Shown in pieces: positions 7,572-16,800 of a stretch of DNA of 31,828 nucleotides (position 1 is its first letter; each line of letters opens with the position of its first letter). The notes beneath the pieces were generated by a model that was given only the letters and a program-made list of their open reading frames with translations, had not been told where the DNA came from and ran no database searches. Both the position numbers and the translations under genes were made by a program. The DNA is from Mycosynbacter sp964593465 (lineage in GTDB: Bacteria; Patescibacteriota; Saccharimonadia; Saccharimonadales; Saccharimonadaceae), in assembly GCA_964593465.1 (NCBI GenBank), contig CAZQJY010000008.1, forward strand, positions 1 through 31,828, in the 5' to 3' direction.

Positions 7572-7987
7572 TACTTCTTATCCTCCTTTTTAGCACCGTA
7601 TTTAGAACGGCCTTGTTGACGTTTTGCAACACCTTGAAGGTCCAGTGCACCACGAACAATGTGGTAACGCACACCCGGAAGGTCTGGTACACGACCACCG
7701 CGCACGAGCACAACAGCGTGCTCCTGCAGGTTGTGACCTTCACCGCCGATGTAAGCCCAAACTTCTTGGTTGTTTGTCAGACGAACACGAGCAACTTTGC
7801 GAAGCGCTGAGTTTGGTTTCTTTGGTGTCTTGGTTGTCACACGAATACATACGCCACGTTTGAGTGGGGCATTTTGGTCGTAGTAACGAACCTTAAGTGC
7901 GTTGTGAATCTTGCCGAGTGCAGGAGACTTTGACTTTTTTCCGGCAATCTTACGCGGCTTGCGAACAAGCTGGTTAATTGTAGGCAT
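7571..7987 (-). CDS. rpsL: 30S ribosomal protein S12 with Pro at the streptomycin/accuracy position
   Basis: 138 aa. S12 sits at the decoding centre and controls accuracy. Family landmarks are PTINQLVRKPR, the loop TPKKPNSALRKVARVRL (K56 corresponds to E. coli K42) and GGEGHNLQEHAVVLVRGGRV. The second loop reads GRVPDLPGVRYH, where most bacteria have GRVKDLPGVRYH: residue 101 is Pro (codon CCA on the minus strand, 7685-7687) in place of E. coli Lys87. The neighbouring Asp (E. coli D88, often methylthiolated) is kept. Substitutions at Lys87 are a classical source of streptomycin resistance, so natural insensitivity is plausible. AAAGGA lies about 9 nt before the ATG. A strong promoter lies about 150 nt upstream. 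rpsG follows with a 1-nt overlap. Confidence 0.98.
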   Translation of the reverse strand: MPTINQLVRKPRKIAGKKSKSPALGKIHNALKVRYYDQNAPLKRGVCIRVTTKTPKKPNSALRKVARVRLTNNQEVWAYIGGEGHNLQEHAVVLVRGGRVPDLPGVRYHIVRGALDLQGVAKRQQGRSKYGAKKEDKK

Positions 7988-8038
7988 TTATAAAAATCCT
8001 TTGATTTATACTTTGATACATATATTTTATGAGTGGAT

Positions 8039-8077
8039 TCAGCATCTCCGCCTCATAGTCTTTGCCTTTTTGCTCAT
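8039..8077 (-). CDS. Possible 12-codon leader ORF upstream of rpsL
   Basis: Inside the roughly 140-nt rpsL leader is a short frame coding MSKKAKTMRRRC, seven of its 12 residues basic (three Lys before the Thr, three Arg after it), ending in TGA 51 nt before the rpsL ATG. I see no clear Shine-Dalgarno site in front of it, so it may be chance. If translated it could act as a leader peptide controlling S12/S7 synthesis. Low confidence. Confidence 0.2.
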   Translation of the reverse strand: MSKKAKTMRRRC

Positions 8078-8136
8078 ACGCAGTGTGTACACATTCTTCT
8101 CACCTTGCACGCCAAAAAGAGGAAACTCTGATAGTC

Positions 8137-8165
8137 AATATACCAAAAAACTATGCTTTTGGCAA
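8137..8165 (-). promoter_or_regulatory. rpsL-rpsG promoter
   Basis: Minus-strand TTGCCA (8160-8165), 17-bp spacer, TATATT (8137-8142). The predicted transcript has an unusually long leader of about 140 nt, room for autoregulation by a ribosomal protein (inference). The -35 region lies right at the end of the upstream gene. Confidence 0.7.
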
Positions 8166-8167
8166 GC

Positions 8168-9901
8168 TTATACTGCTATAACCGTGATGGTCGTGCCTAG
8201 AGAATACGACCCAGGAGGCGTGCTTGCAGGAATTCGCTGCGAAAGTCCAATACCAGTGATATCCCAGTAACAAAAACGATCTGCGTTTGTACCCGTACCG
8301 ATAGTAATTGGCGTACCAGCCGTAAATGCTGCATCACTACCTGGCGCAAGCCCCGTCGCAGTACAGCCACTCTGCGGCAATGCACCAATTGTAGCAAAAC
8401 TCAGGCTAAGTTGCCCATTTGCGCAACCTGGTGGTGTGCCAGCCGAATCGTTAAATGAATACTGGTGCAATCCTGAGTTCCATTTTGCACCACTGCCACC
8501 ACTTGCAGCAATACTGATTGTCCAATTGCCAGTGCCACGATTATCCGTAATACGAAGACGCTCTGTATTTGTACCAAGCATACCAGTACTTGTCTGACAT
8601 GCTGCCATAGCTGTAAGTCCAGAGAAAGGCACAGACGGTGTACCGATAGGTGTTCCAGAAGCGTTCACAAATGCCATTGACAAGTCACCTGTAATGCGGA
8701 TTTCTGGGTAATTAGTGTAGCCGGATAACGGCTGGGTATTACCATCACTATTAACTACGCGGAAACAATACGAATTGCCGTAGCTCGAACCGGCGTAGCG
8801 GAGCGAAAAGTCCCACAGGCCGTATGAATTTGCTACCACCTGCTGACGCTTGCTAAACGGATTGGCGCTCTGATATCGCTGAGGTGTCATCGTACCAGTT
8901 GGCTCACCCCCTGCAACTGCAATATCCGCCCCGTTTGCCGCGGCTGCATTTGCCTGCCACTGAATATCTCCCGTGCCAACGTCTGTCCAGGCGCCAGTAG
9001 GTGCAGCGCATGCACCAGTGCCTTTGTTGGCATACTGCAACTTGTAGGTGCCATACTGACGCAGCCAGCGTTCATTGGTTGTCTGTATGGCAGTGCGCAG
9101 ACGGAATGCATTGCCATACATGTCACGATTGAAATCGACTGGAGTTGATGCTGCTGATCCTAGTGCAGCGCCAGGAGTTACCGAATTGGCATTTTGATAA
9201 AAACGATAGCCATTTTGTGTAAGCGTAGAATACGTCACATAATTCAGCGAAGCGTACATTGAATTCACTCTTACCCCTCGGCTGGTGCTGCCTGAACGCG
9301 CAAGCACAAACTGAAGACTATCAATTTGAGACTGAGTCCACTCATCGCCAACTGAAGCACTTACTGCCCCCATTGTTGTCGTGCGGCCCGCCCAGTCCGA
9401 AGCATTACAACCTGAGCCCTGGAGTATATTTATACTACCTGCACCGTCCCATGTTGATGATGCACCTCCAATACCTGAGCCGTTGACATAGATATTTATC
9501 CCAACCGTAGGCTGGAGGAGATCGCCAAACTTATAGGCGGAGCTACCTGTAATCTCTGCCGATATTGATGTAACACCCTGCTGTACATTAGGCATTGGCT
9601 GTGGTGGATTATTACCTCTTGCCGCACTGCCCGCATTAAATGTAATCGAACCTGAATTGGCAGCTGAACAGATTCGTATATTAGCATTTCGATTTACAGA
9701 CGTAACATTAACACAGTCCCAATGATTAGAGCAACCAGTTAATGTTGACCATACGCCCGGACTGCCTGATAAACCACTTGGAAACACATCCACAGTCTGT
9801 GTAGCTGCGTGCAACGAGTGCGCAAAGCAAACATTCAACAATGTCGCCACTACAGCCCCTGTCAGTAACCTCAGCAATTGTCTCCCTGTCATTTCCCTCA
9901 T
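8168..9901 (-). CDS. Large secreted beta-rich surface protein of unknown function
   Basis: 577 aa. A Sec signal peptide is visible: a basic start (MTGRQLLRLL), a hydrophobic core (TGAVVATLLNVCFA) and a likely cut after HSLHA near residue 32. The rest is rich in Gly, Ser, Thr and Asn with few charges, typical of extracellular beta-sandwich proteins. A segment near 230-260 (NGYRFYQNANSVTPGAAL, then FRLRTAIQTTNERWL) looks like a unit common in CPR surface proteins (from memory, not checked). The last 190 residues contain paired Cys and TGNWTISIAASGG, which loosely resembles WxL-type wall-binding domains. No LPxTG, C-terminal membrane helix or lipobox is visible, so it may be released or bound non-covalently. 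Start alternatives are ATG 9901 and ATG 9892; the extended -10 at 9920-9928 supports either. It is inserted between rpoC and rpsL. Confidence 0.75.
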   Translation of the reverse strand: MREMTGRQLLRLLTGAVVATLLNVCFAHSLHAATQTVDVFPSGLSGSPGVWSTLTGCSNHWDCVNVTSVNRNANIRICSAANSGSITFNAGSAARGNNPPQPMPNVQQGVTSISAEITGSSAYKFGDLLQPTVGINIYVNGSGIGGASSTWDGAGSINILQGSGCNASDWAGRTTTMGAVSASVGDEWTQSQIDSLQFVLARSGSTSRGVRVNSMYASLNYVTYSTLTQNGYRFYQNANSVTPGAALGSAASTPVDFNRDMYGNAFRLRTAIQTTNERWLRQYGTYKLQYANKGTGACAAPTGAWTDVGTGDIQWQANAAAANGADIAVAGGEPTGTMTPQRYQSANPFSKRQQVVANSYGLWDFSLRYAGSSYGNSYCFRVVNSDGNTQPLSGYTNYPEIRITGDLSMAFVNASGTPIGTPSVPFSGLTAMAACQTSTGMLGTNTERLRITDNRGTGNWTISIAASGGSGAKWNSGLHQYSFNDSAGTPPGCANGQLSLSFATIGALPQSGCTATGLAPGSDAAFTAGTPITIGTGTNADRFCYWDITGIGLSQRIPASTPPGSYSLGTTITVIAV

Positions 9902-9919
9902 TTACCTTTTAGTAGTCTT

Positions 9920-9928
9920 ATTATACCA
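9920..9928 (-). promoter_or_regulatory. Extended -10 promoter of the secreted-protein gene
   Basis: Minus-strand TGGTATAAT gives a perfect TATAAT with a TGn extension. No good -35 exists because the rpoC terminator palindrome occupies that place. Predicted leader about 12 nt. Confidence 0.6.
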
Positions 9929-9940
9929 GAGACAAAGCAC

Positions 9941-9968
9941 AACCGCGACACCGATCGGTGTCGCGGTT
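9941..9968. terminator. 28-bp perfect palindrome after rpoC, terminator candidate
   Basis: AACCGCGACACCG, AT, CGGTGTCGCGGTT is self-complementary over 28 bases, giving a very stable hairpin 27 nt after the rpoC stop. The run of T expected for a classical intrinsic terminator is missing on the minus strand (GTGCTTTG follows), so it may instead protect the 3' end of the rpoBC mRNA. Confidence 0.65.
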
Positions 9969-9994
9969 GTATACTAGAAACCTCTCTTGACTAC

Positions 9995-12900
9995 CTAGAT
10001 GTCAAAATCTTCTGATTCGACAGTCTCTGCAAGCTCTTCTGGCTGCTCGACACCCGTACCTACAGGAATCTTGCGACCAATGATCACGTTTTCCTTTAGG
10101 CCGTGCAGGTGATCGGCGCGTCCGCTTGTTGCGGCGTTGATCAGCACACGTGTAGTGTCCTGGAACGATGCAGCAGATAGCCAGCTATCACTCCAGATAG
10201 ACACCTTGGTGATACCAAGGAGCAACTGAGTGTAGCCTACAAGCTCTTTGCCTTCGGCGAGCAAGCGCTCGTTTTCTTCGACCACAGCGGCCTTAGATAC
10301 GATATCGCCTGTCACGAAGTCGCTATCGCCTGGCTCTTCAATCTGCACACGACTAAACATCTGGCGCACAATGATCTCAAGGTGCTTGTCGGCAACGTCC
10401 TGACCCTGTGCAGCGTAGATATTGAGTACTTGGTTGATGATGTAGCGCTGAGTTGCTTCTGTACCCTTGAGACGCATCAGGTCTTGTAGGTTTAGCGAGC
10501 CGATTGTCAGGCGGTCACCCGCCTCGACAATGTCGCCAGCCTTGACTACAAGCTGCGTACTACCTGGCACTTCGTAGCGAACTGGTGCGCTGGCATTTGC
10601 CGCCACAATCGCAACTTCGTCAGTCGCCTCCACTACACCATCAAATGGTGCCACAATAGGCGCAGAACCTTCGTCACCAGAGGCAATCACATCACCAACT
10701 TTGACGTTACTGCCTTCCTTGACAGCAAGTTTGCGGCCATCGAGCTTGATTTTCTCAACTTTGCCAGTCGATGGAGTAACTTGTACGACATACTTCTTGC
10801 CGTCTTCCCATACGTCGACAGTACCGGCAACTTCAGTAATGTATGCTTGACCCTTTGGCTGACGGGCTTCAAACAGCTCTTCAACACGAGGCAAACCTTG
10901 AGTGATGTCGCCACCAGCTACACCAGAGTTGTGGAAGGTACGGAGCGTTAGCTGTGTACCAGGCTCACCGACAGACTGTGCGGCAATCACGCCCACAGGC
11001 TGTGCATTGTCGACCAACTGGCCAGTCGCCATATCGATACCATAGCTCTTGCGTGGGATTCCCTTGAGGTTGCGTGTCGAAAGTACGCTCTGAATCTTGA
11101 CTTCTGTCACATTTGGATCAGCGTCAATTGCATCCGCAACTTCACGAGTAATGAGTGTATCAGCGTCGATATGACCAGGCACTGCCTGTGCGGTGTAGCG
11201 ACCATTCAGACGATTTGTAAACTCAATCATAGTGTCTTCTGTCTCTGAGCGATAAATCGTGTAACCTTCGTCATCACCCTGCTCGTCTTCAACAGTAAAC
11301 ACATCTTGTGACACGTCTACGAGACGGCGAGTTAGGTAACCAGAGTCGGCTGTCTTGAGCGCGGTGTCGATAAGGCCCTTACGCGCACCTCGTGTTGCCA
11401 CAAAGGCCTCAAGACTCGACAGACCCTTCTTAAAGTTCGAACGAATAGGCAGCTCAATCTCACGGTTAGTGGCGTCCACCTGAATACCAATCATCGCACT
11501 TGCAAGCTTGACGTTCGAAATATCGCCACGTGCACCAGAGTTCACCATCACACTAATACTAGTATCCATATCCGACAACTGGTCACGCAAGAAGTCTGTC
11601 ACCTGGTTGTCGACGTTACGCCATGTATTAACCGTAAGGCTATAGCGCTCATCTTCTGTCAACAAACCTTCATCGAACTGATCAGACACTAACGCAGCTT
11701 TGGCGTCACCTTCGGCCACAAATTCATTGATTTGTTCGAAGTTGATATAGTCGCCTTTACCCGTAGACACAGCGGCTACTGTCGCAAAGCGGAACGCAAG
11801 TCCCTTCATACGGTCAGCAGTCTTGGCCGTTTCTTCAGCACCGTAGCGTTCAAACACTTTGGCAAGCACTTTTTTGAGCTGCTTTTTGGTTTGGACGTTT
11901 TCGTCATACGGAAAATCTTCTGGTAGGATTTCGTTGAAGAACACGCGGCCGAGTGTAGTGTCGCGGATTTCGCCCTTGGCGTATACGCGAATAGGCGTCT
12001 GCAGCTGAATCGCACCATTATCATAGGCCATTTCGGCTTCGTATACAGAGCTAAATGCTTTGCGGATATCGGTCTGTGCAGCTGGCTTTTCATAGGTAAG
12101 GTAATAGTTACCCAACACCACGTCCTGACCAATATTGAGTACTGGGCTACCGTCGGCAGGTTTAAGCAAGTTGTTTGTTGCGCTCATGAGTTCGCGAGCT
12201 TCGCGCTGCGCGTCATCCGAAAGCGGCAAGTGTACAGCCATTTGGTCACCGTCATAGTCGGCATTGAATCCATTAGCGACGAGTGGATGTAGCTGGATTG
12301 CCTTGCCTTCTACAAGTACTGGCTGGAACGCCTGTATAGACAAACGGTGAAGCGACGGCGCACGGTTAAGCAGGACGTATTTACCTTCGATTACCGCATC
12401 AAGCGCATCCCATACCACTGCTTCACCACCTTCGATAAGGCGAGTCGCAGAACGGATATTGTGTGCGTATTCTTCACGCAAAAGCCAGCTAATAACGAAT
12501 GGCTTAAACAGCTCGAGTGCCATTTGCTTTGGTAGACCACACTGGTTGATTTTAAGCTTTGGACCCACCACAATCACACTACGACCAGAGTAGTCGACAC
12601 GTTTACCAAGGAGGTTCTGACGGAAACGGCCCTGCTTACCCTTAAGCATGTCACTCAAAGATTTGAGGCGTCGGCGACCACCTGTTGCGTTGACCGCGCG
12701 GCCACCACGAGCGGCCGAGTTGTCAATCAGCGCATCGACAGCTTCCTGCAGCATGCGCATTTCGTTGCGACGAATTACTTCTGGCGCATTGAGGTCAAGC
12801 AACTTTTTGAGACGGTTGTTACGGTTGATGACGCGGCGATAAAGGTCGTTGAGGTCACTTGTCGCAAAACGTCCACCGGTAAGCTGTACCATTGGGCGGA

Positions 12901-13813
12901 GATCCGGAGGAATCACAGGCAATACAGTCAACGTCAGGCTACTTGGCTTGATACCAGCGGCATGCATACTCTCAAGCACCTTCAGACGTTTGAGCAGCTT
13001 CTTCTCACGCTGGCCTTTTGCATCGGCAACTTCTTCAGAGAGTTCGCGAATAAGCGTTGGCAAGTCGATTTCGTCGAGCAACTGCTTGAGCGCAAGACCG
13101 CCCATGCCAACTTCTACAAGCTCTTCGTATTCTTCTGGCAAATTGCGGTAGTCTGTCTCGTTGATAATTGCACCCTTGACCAAACTATCAAGCTGGCTCT
13201 TGCGTGTTGCGTAGTTTTCGTTCAGCTCTTCTACTTCGCGACTTTGCGCTTCAGCAAGTGCCTTCACATCTGCACCTTCGGCTTCGGCTTCTTTTTCGTA
13301 GCGAAGCTTGATTGCTCCGCGTGCTGCTTCGGTCTCAGCTTCGAGGTCAGCCAAGAACTGATCACGTGCCTCTACCTCTACGTTCAAGATGACGTAGTTG
13401 GCAAAATATGCCACACGCTCGATATTACGCACAGTCATACCAAGCAACAAACTCATTGCACTTGGTGTACCACGCATAAACCAAATATGAGCTACAGGTG
13501 CCGCAAGCTCGATGTGACCCATGCGCTCACGACGCACGATACTTTTGGTAACAAGCTCGCCATTCTTATCGATAGCAGCTTCGCGGCTACGAACACCTTT
13601 GAGCTTGCTGTCATGCGGGTTGATATCTTTTACTGGACCAAAAATCTTTTCACAGAACAGACCATCGCGCTCCGGTTTTTGGGTACGATAGTTAATCGTT
13701 TCGGGCTTTGTGACTTCGCCGTGACTCCACTTGCGAACATCTTCTGGGCTCGCCACTGCGAGGCGCACCGCGTCAAAATCTGCGATGCCTGTGCCAGGAA
13801 CTACTCGTGACAT
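9995..13813 (-). CDS. rpoC: RNA polymerase subunit beta' lacking both zinc-binding sites
   Basis: 1272 aa, full length for a beta' without lineage insertions. It forms the catalytic half of RNA polymerase. N-terminal landmarks are HGEVTKPETINYRT and RRERMGHIELAAPVAHIW. The active-site motif reads NADYDGD (517-523) with the three catalytic Asp kept and Tyr where nearly all enzymes have Phe. The bridge/trigger region contains TRGARKGLIDTALKTADSGY, and the end has VGVIAAQSVGEPGTQLTLRTFH. The four N-terminal zinc cysteines (expected between residues 61 and 92) are absent, and the second site is also gone: by alignment the E. coli ligands C814, C888, C895 and C898 become Q845, T913, P920 and S923. 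Only two Cys remain in the whole protein (C54, C425), neither a normal ligand. It starts 1 nt after the rpoB stop. The reading frame is intact, so this is a real zinc-free subunit, not decay. Confidence 0.97.
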   Translation of the reverse strand: MSRVVPGTGIADFDAVRLAVASPEDVRKWSHGEVTKPETINYRTQKPERDGLFCEKIFGPVKDINPHDSKLKGVRSREAAIDKNGELVTKSIVRRERMGHIELAAPVAHIWFMRGTPSAMSLLLGMTVRNIERVAYFANYVILNVEVEARDQFLADLEAETEAARGAIKLRYEKEAEAEGADVKALAEAQSREVEELNENYATRKSQLDSLVKGAIINETDYRNLPEEYEELVEVGMGGLALKQLLDEIDLPTLIRELSEEVADAKGQREKKLLKRLKVLESMHAAGIKPSSLTLTVLPVIPPDLRPMVQLTGGRFATSDLNDLYRRVINRNNRLKKLLDLNAPEVIRRNEMRMLQEAVDALIDNSAARGGRAVNATGGRRRLKSLSDMLKGKQGRFRQNLLGKRVDYSGRSVIVVGPKLKINQCGLPKQMALELFKPFVISWLLREEYAHNIRSATRLIEGGEAVVWDALDAVIEGKYVLLNRAPSLHRLSIQAFQPVLVEGKAIQLHPLVANGFNADYDGDQMAVHLPLSDDAQREARELMSATNNLLKPADGSPVLNIGQDVVLGNYYLTYEKPAAQTDIRKAFSSVYEAEMAYDNGAIQLQTPIRVYAKGEIRDTTLGRVFFNEILPEDFPYDENVQTKKQLKKVLAKVFERYGAEETAKTADRMKGLAFRFATVAAVSTGKGDYINFEQINEFVAEGDAKAALVSDQFDEGLLTEDERYSLTVNTWRNVDNQVTDFLRDQLSDMDTSISVMVNSGARGDISNVKLASAMIGIQVDATNREIELPIRSNFKKGLSSLEAFVATRGARKGLIDTALKTADSGYLTRRLVDVSQDVFTVEDEQGDDEGYTIYRSETEDTMIEFTNRLNGRYTAQAVPGHIDADTLITREVADAIDADPNVTEVKIQSVLSTRNLKGIPRKSYGIDMATGQLVDNAQPVGVIAAQSVGEPGTQLTLRTFHNSGVAGGDITQGLPRVEELFEARQPKGQAYITEVAGTVDVWEDGKKYVVQVTPSTGKVEKIKLDGRKLAVKEGSNVKVGDVIASGDEGSAPIVAPFDGVVEATDEVAIVAANASAPVRYEVPGSTQLVVKAGDIVEAGDRLTIGSLNLQDLMRLKGTEATQRYIINQVLNIYAAQGQDVADKHLEIIVRQMFSRVQIEEPGDSDFVTGDIVSKAAVVEENERLLAEGKELVGYTQLLLGITKVSIWSDSWLSAASFQDTTRVLINAATSGRADHLHGLKENVIIGRKIPVGTGVEQPEELAETVESEDFDI

Positions 13814-13814
13814 A

Positions 13815-16800
13815 TTACGCCTCCTCCTTGTATTCGGCTTCTGCCGCTTCTTCTATTTCATCTTCATCTTGCGCAAGCTCCTCAAGCGATACGCCACCGT
13901 CTTCCAAATCGCCTTCTATACTTACTTCAGTAGCTTCTGCAAGCGTAACATCCTCAACAATCGCTTCGCTAGGTGTCGCGTCAGCAATAATCTGCTCGGC
14001 ATCAATCTCTTCACCCTCATCGATCAAATCAACACGCAGACCAAGTCCCTGGAGCTCTTTCACCAATACGTTAAACGATTCTGGAAGCTTAGGACCGACA
14101 ATCGCTTCGTCTTTGATGATTGACTCGTAGGCTTTTGCGCGTCCGTAGACATCGTCGGATTTGATTGTCAACATTTCCTGCAGAGTAGTCGCTGCACCGT
14201 ATGCTTCAAGTGCCCAGACCTCCATCTCACCAAATCGCTGACCACCGTTTTGTGCTTTACCGCCGAGTGGTTGCTGAGTCACCATTGTGTATGGACCAGT
14301 CGAGCGAGCGTGAATCTTGTCGCTCACCATGTGGTGAAGCTTGATGATGTGCATAACACCTACAGTAGTACGCTCTTCAAACTCTTCACCTGTACGGCCA
14401 TCTACTAGCTGCACTTTGCCATCTCGGGCAAAGCCAGCTTTTTCAAGCTCATCAGAAATCTTTTCATCGCTGATACCGTTAAACGGAGGGGTCGCCACTT
14501 TATAGCCGAGTGTGTAGGCAGCTAGGCCAAGGTGTGTTTCAAANNNNNNNNNNTCAAACAACTGACCAATGTTCATACGGCTTGGAACACCAAGTGGGTT
14601 CAAAATTACGTCAATAGGTGTACCGTCCTCCATAAATGGCATATCTTCGACAGGTAAGATTCGTGCTACTACGCCCTTGTTACCGTGACGTCCAGCCAAC
14701 TTGTCACCCACGCTAATCTTGCGTGTCTGAGCGACAAAAATCTGAATCTGCTTAAGCACGCCAGCCTTGAGTTCATGGCCATCTTCGCGCGTAAACACCT
14801 TGACGCCAACAATTTTGCCGCCACCCGCATTGTTCATGCGCTGGCTGGTATCACGTACGTCTTTGGCTTTTTCACCAAAGATAGCGCGAAGCAGACGCTC
14901 TTCAGAGCTGAGCTCTTGCTCGCCCTTTGGCGTAATCTTACCAACCAATACATCACCAGCTTTTACCTCTGATCCGACCTGCACAACACCTGTCTCATCG
15001 AGGTGGCGCAAGCTATATTCAGATACATTCGGGATGTCGCGCGTTGTCTGCTCGTCACCAAGCTTGGTTTCGCGAACTTCTACCATGTAATCTTTGATAT
15101 TGATACTGGTGAGTTCATCGTCTTGCACTAGTCGGCTAGATAGGATAATCGCGTCGTCCATGTTATAACCACCCCATGGCATAAATGCCACGCGAAGATC
15201 ACGACCGAGTGCGATTTCACCATCAGCTACAGACGCGCCTTCGATGAGAATATCACCTTCTTTAACCTTGTCGCCGCGAGTCACACGAACTTTTTGGTTG
15301 ATAGAGCGGTCGTCGTTGCTCTTCGCAAAGTGAATTGGCTCATATGCTTTCACGCCATCTTTGTATTTCACTTCGACAACGTCACCATCTGCGCGCACAA
15401 CTTCACCTGCACCTTCTGCTACCACGAGCTGGCTTGAGTTACGCGCCACTACACCCTCTACACCTGTACCTACAGTTGGGGCTTGTGGACTCAAAAGTGG
15501 CACAGCCTGTTTCTGCATGTTTGATCCAGTGAGTGAGCGGTCGATACGGTTTTTCTCAATAAATGGAATCAGGCCTGCTGGCGCACCAAGAATTTGTTTA
15601 CTGGCTGCATCCATATAGGTCACTTCATGTGCGTCGATCTGACCAGGCTTCATGTCGATACGAGCAGATACACGCTCATCGACAAACTTGCCACTGTCAT
15701 CTACTGCCGCACCAGCGTCGGCAATCACTTCGCCTCGTTCTTCGGCACCGTCAAGGTAGACAACCTCGTCAGTAACTTTGCCGTTCTTTACCTTGAGGTA
15801 TGGCGTTTCAATGAAACCATATTCATTGACACGTGCATATGTCGCGAGGTTGAGCACGAGACCAATGTTCGCACCTTCTGGTGTTTCTACCGAGCAAAGG
15901 CGTCCGTAGTGAGTTGGGTGTGCATCGCGCACATCAAAGCCAGCGCGTTCGCGGCTAAGTCCACCTGGACCCATAGAGCTCAAACGACGTTTGTGACTCA
16001 GCTCCGCAAGTGGGTTTGTCTCATCCATAAGCTGGCTGAGCTGGCTGCTCGCAAAGAACTCGCGGACAGCGGCTACTACTGGGCGAGCATTGATAAGCTG
16101 ACCGGGAGTCACGCTCTCTAGGTCGCTCATACTCATACGGTCCATAGCATTACGCTGCATGCGAAGCATACCGACACGGAACTGGCGGGCTACAAGCTCG
16201 CCTACGAGGTTGACACGGCGATTTGACAACGCATCGATGTCATCGGCAGGATCTTGAGTATTGTTAAGACGGATAATCTCTTTGATAATCGCAATCAGGT
16301 CACTCATCTGGAATACACGATTCTCGGCAGTATTTGGCAGGTCGATACCGAGGCGTTGATTGAGCTTGTAACGGCCTACACGGCTGTAGTCAAATCGTTT
16401 GAAGTCGTAGAACATGCGCTCGATAGTGTTGCGAGCATTCTCTACAGTCGCGAGGTCTCCTGGGCGAAGACGACGATATACTTCAATGAGCGCTTCGTTA
16501 CTGCCGCGAGTAGTGTCTTTTTCGAGTGTTGCATCGATGTATTTCACGTCACCCGTGTCCACATCTGCAAACAATGCTTTAATCTCGCTTGTTTTGCTGT
16601 GACCCAGTGCACGCAAAAGCGTTGAAACGGGCAATTTGCGGCGTCGATCAATCTTCACATACAATGCACCGTTGCTAGCAGTCTCGAACTCTAGCCATGC
16701 GCCGCGACCAGGGATAAGTTTGGCACCATAGTTATTGTGACCAGCCACAGTATCAGCAGTAAAGAATACGCCCGAGCTACGGATAAGCTGGCTCACCACC

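Noticed and set aside
12962..13810. 282-aa plus-strand frame antisense to rpoC
   Set aside because: Cys/Phe/His-rich translation without domains, fully antisense to the highly conserved rpoC N terminus; a shadow frame.
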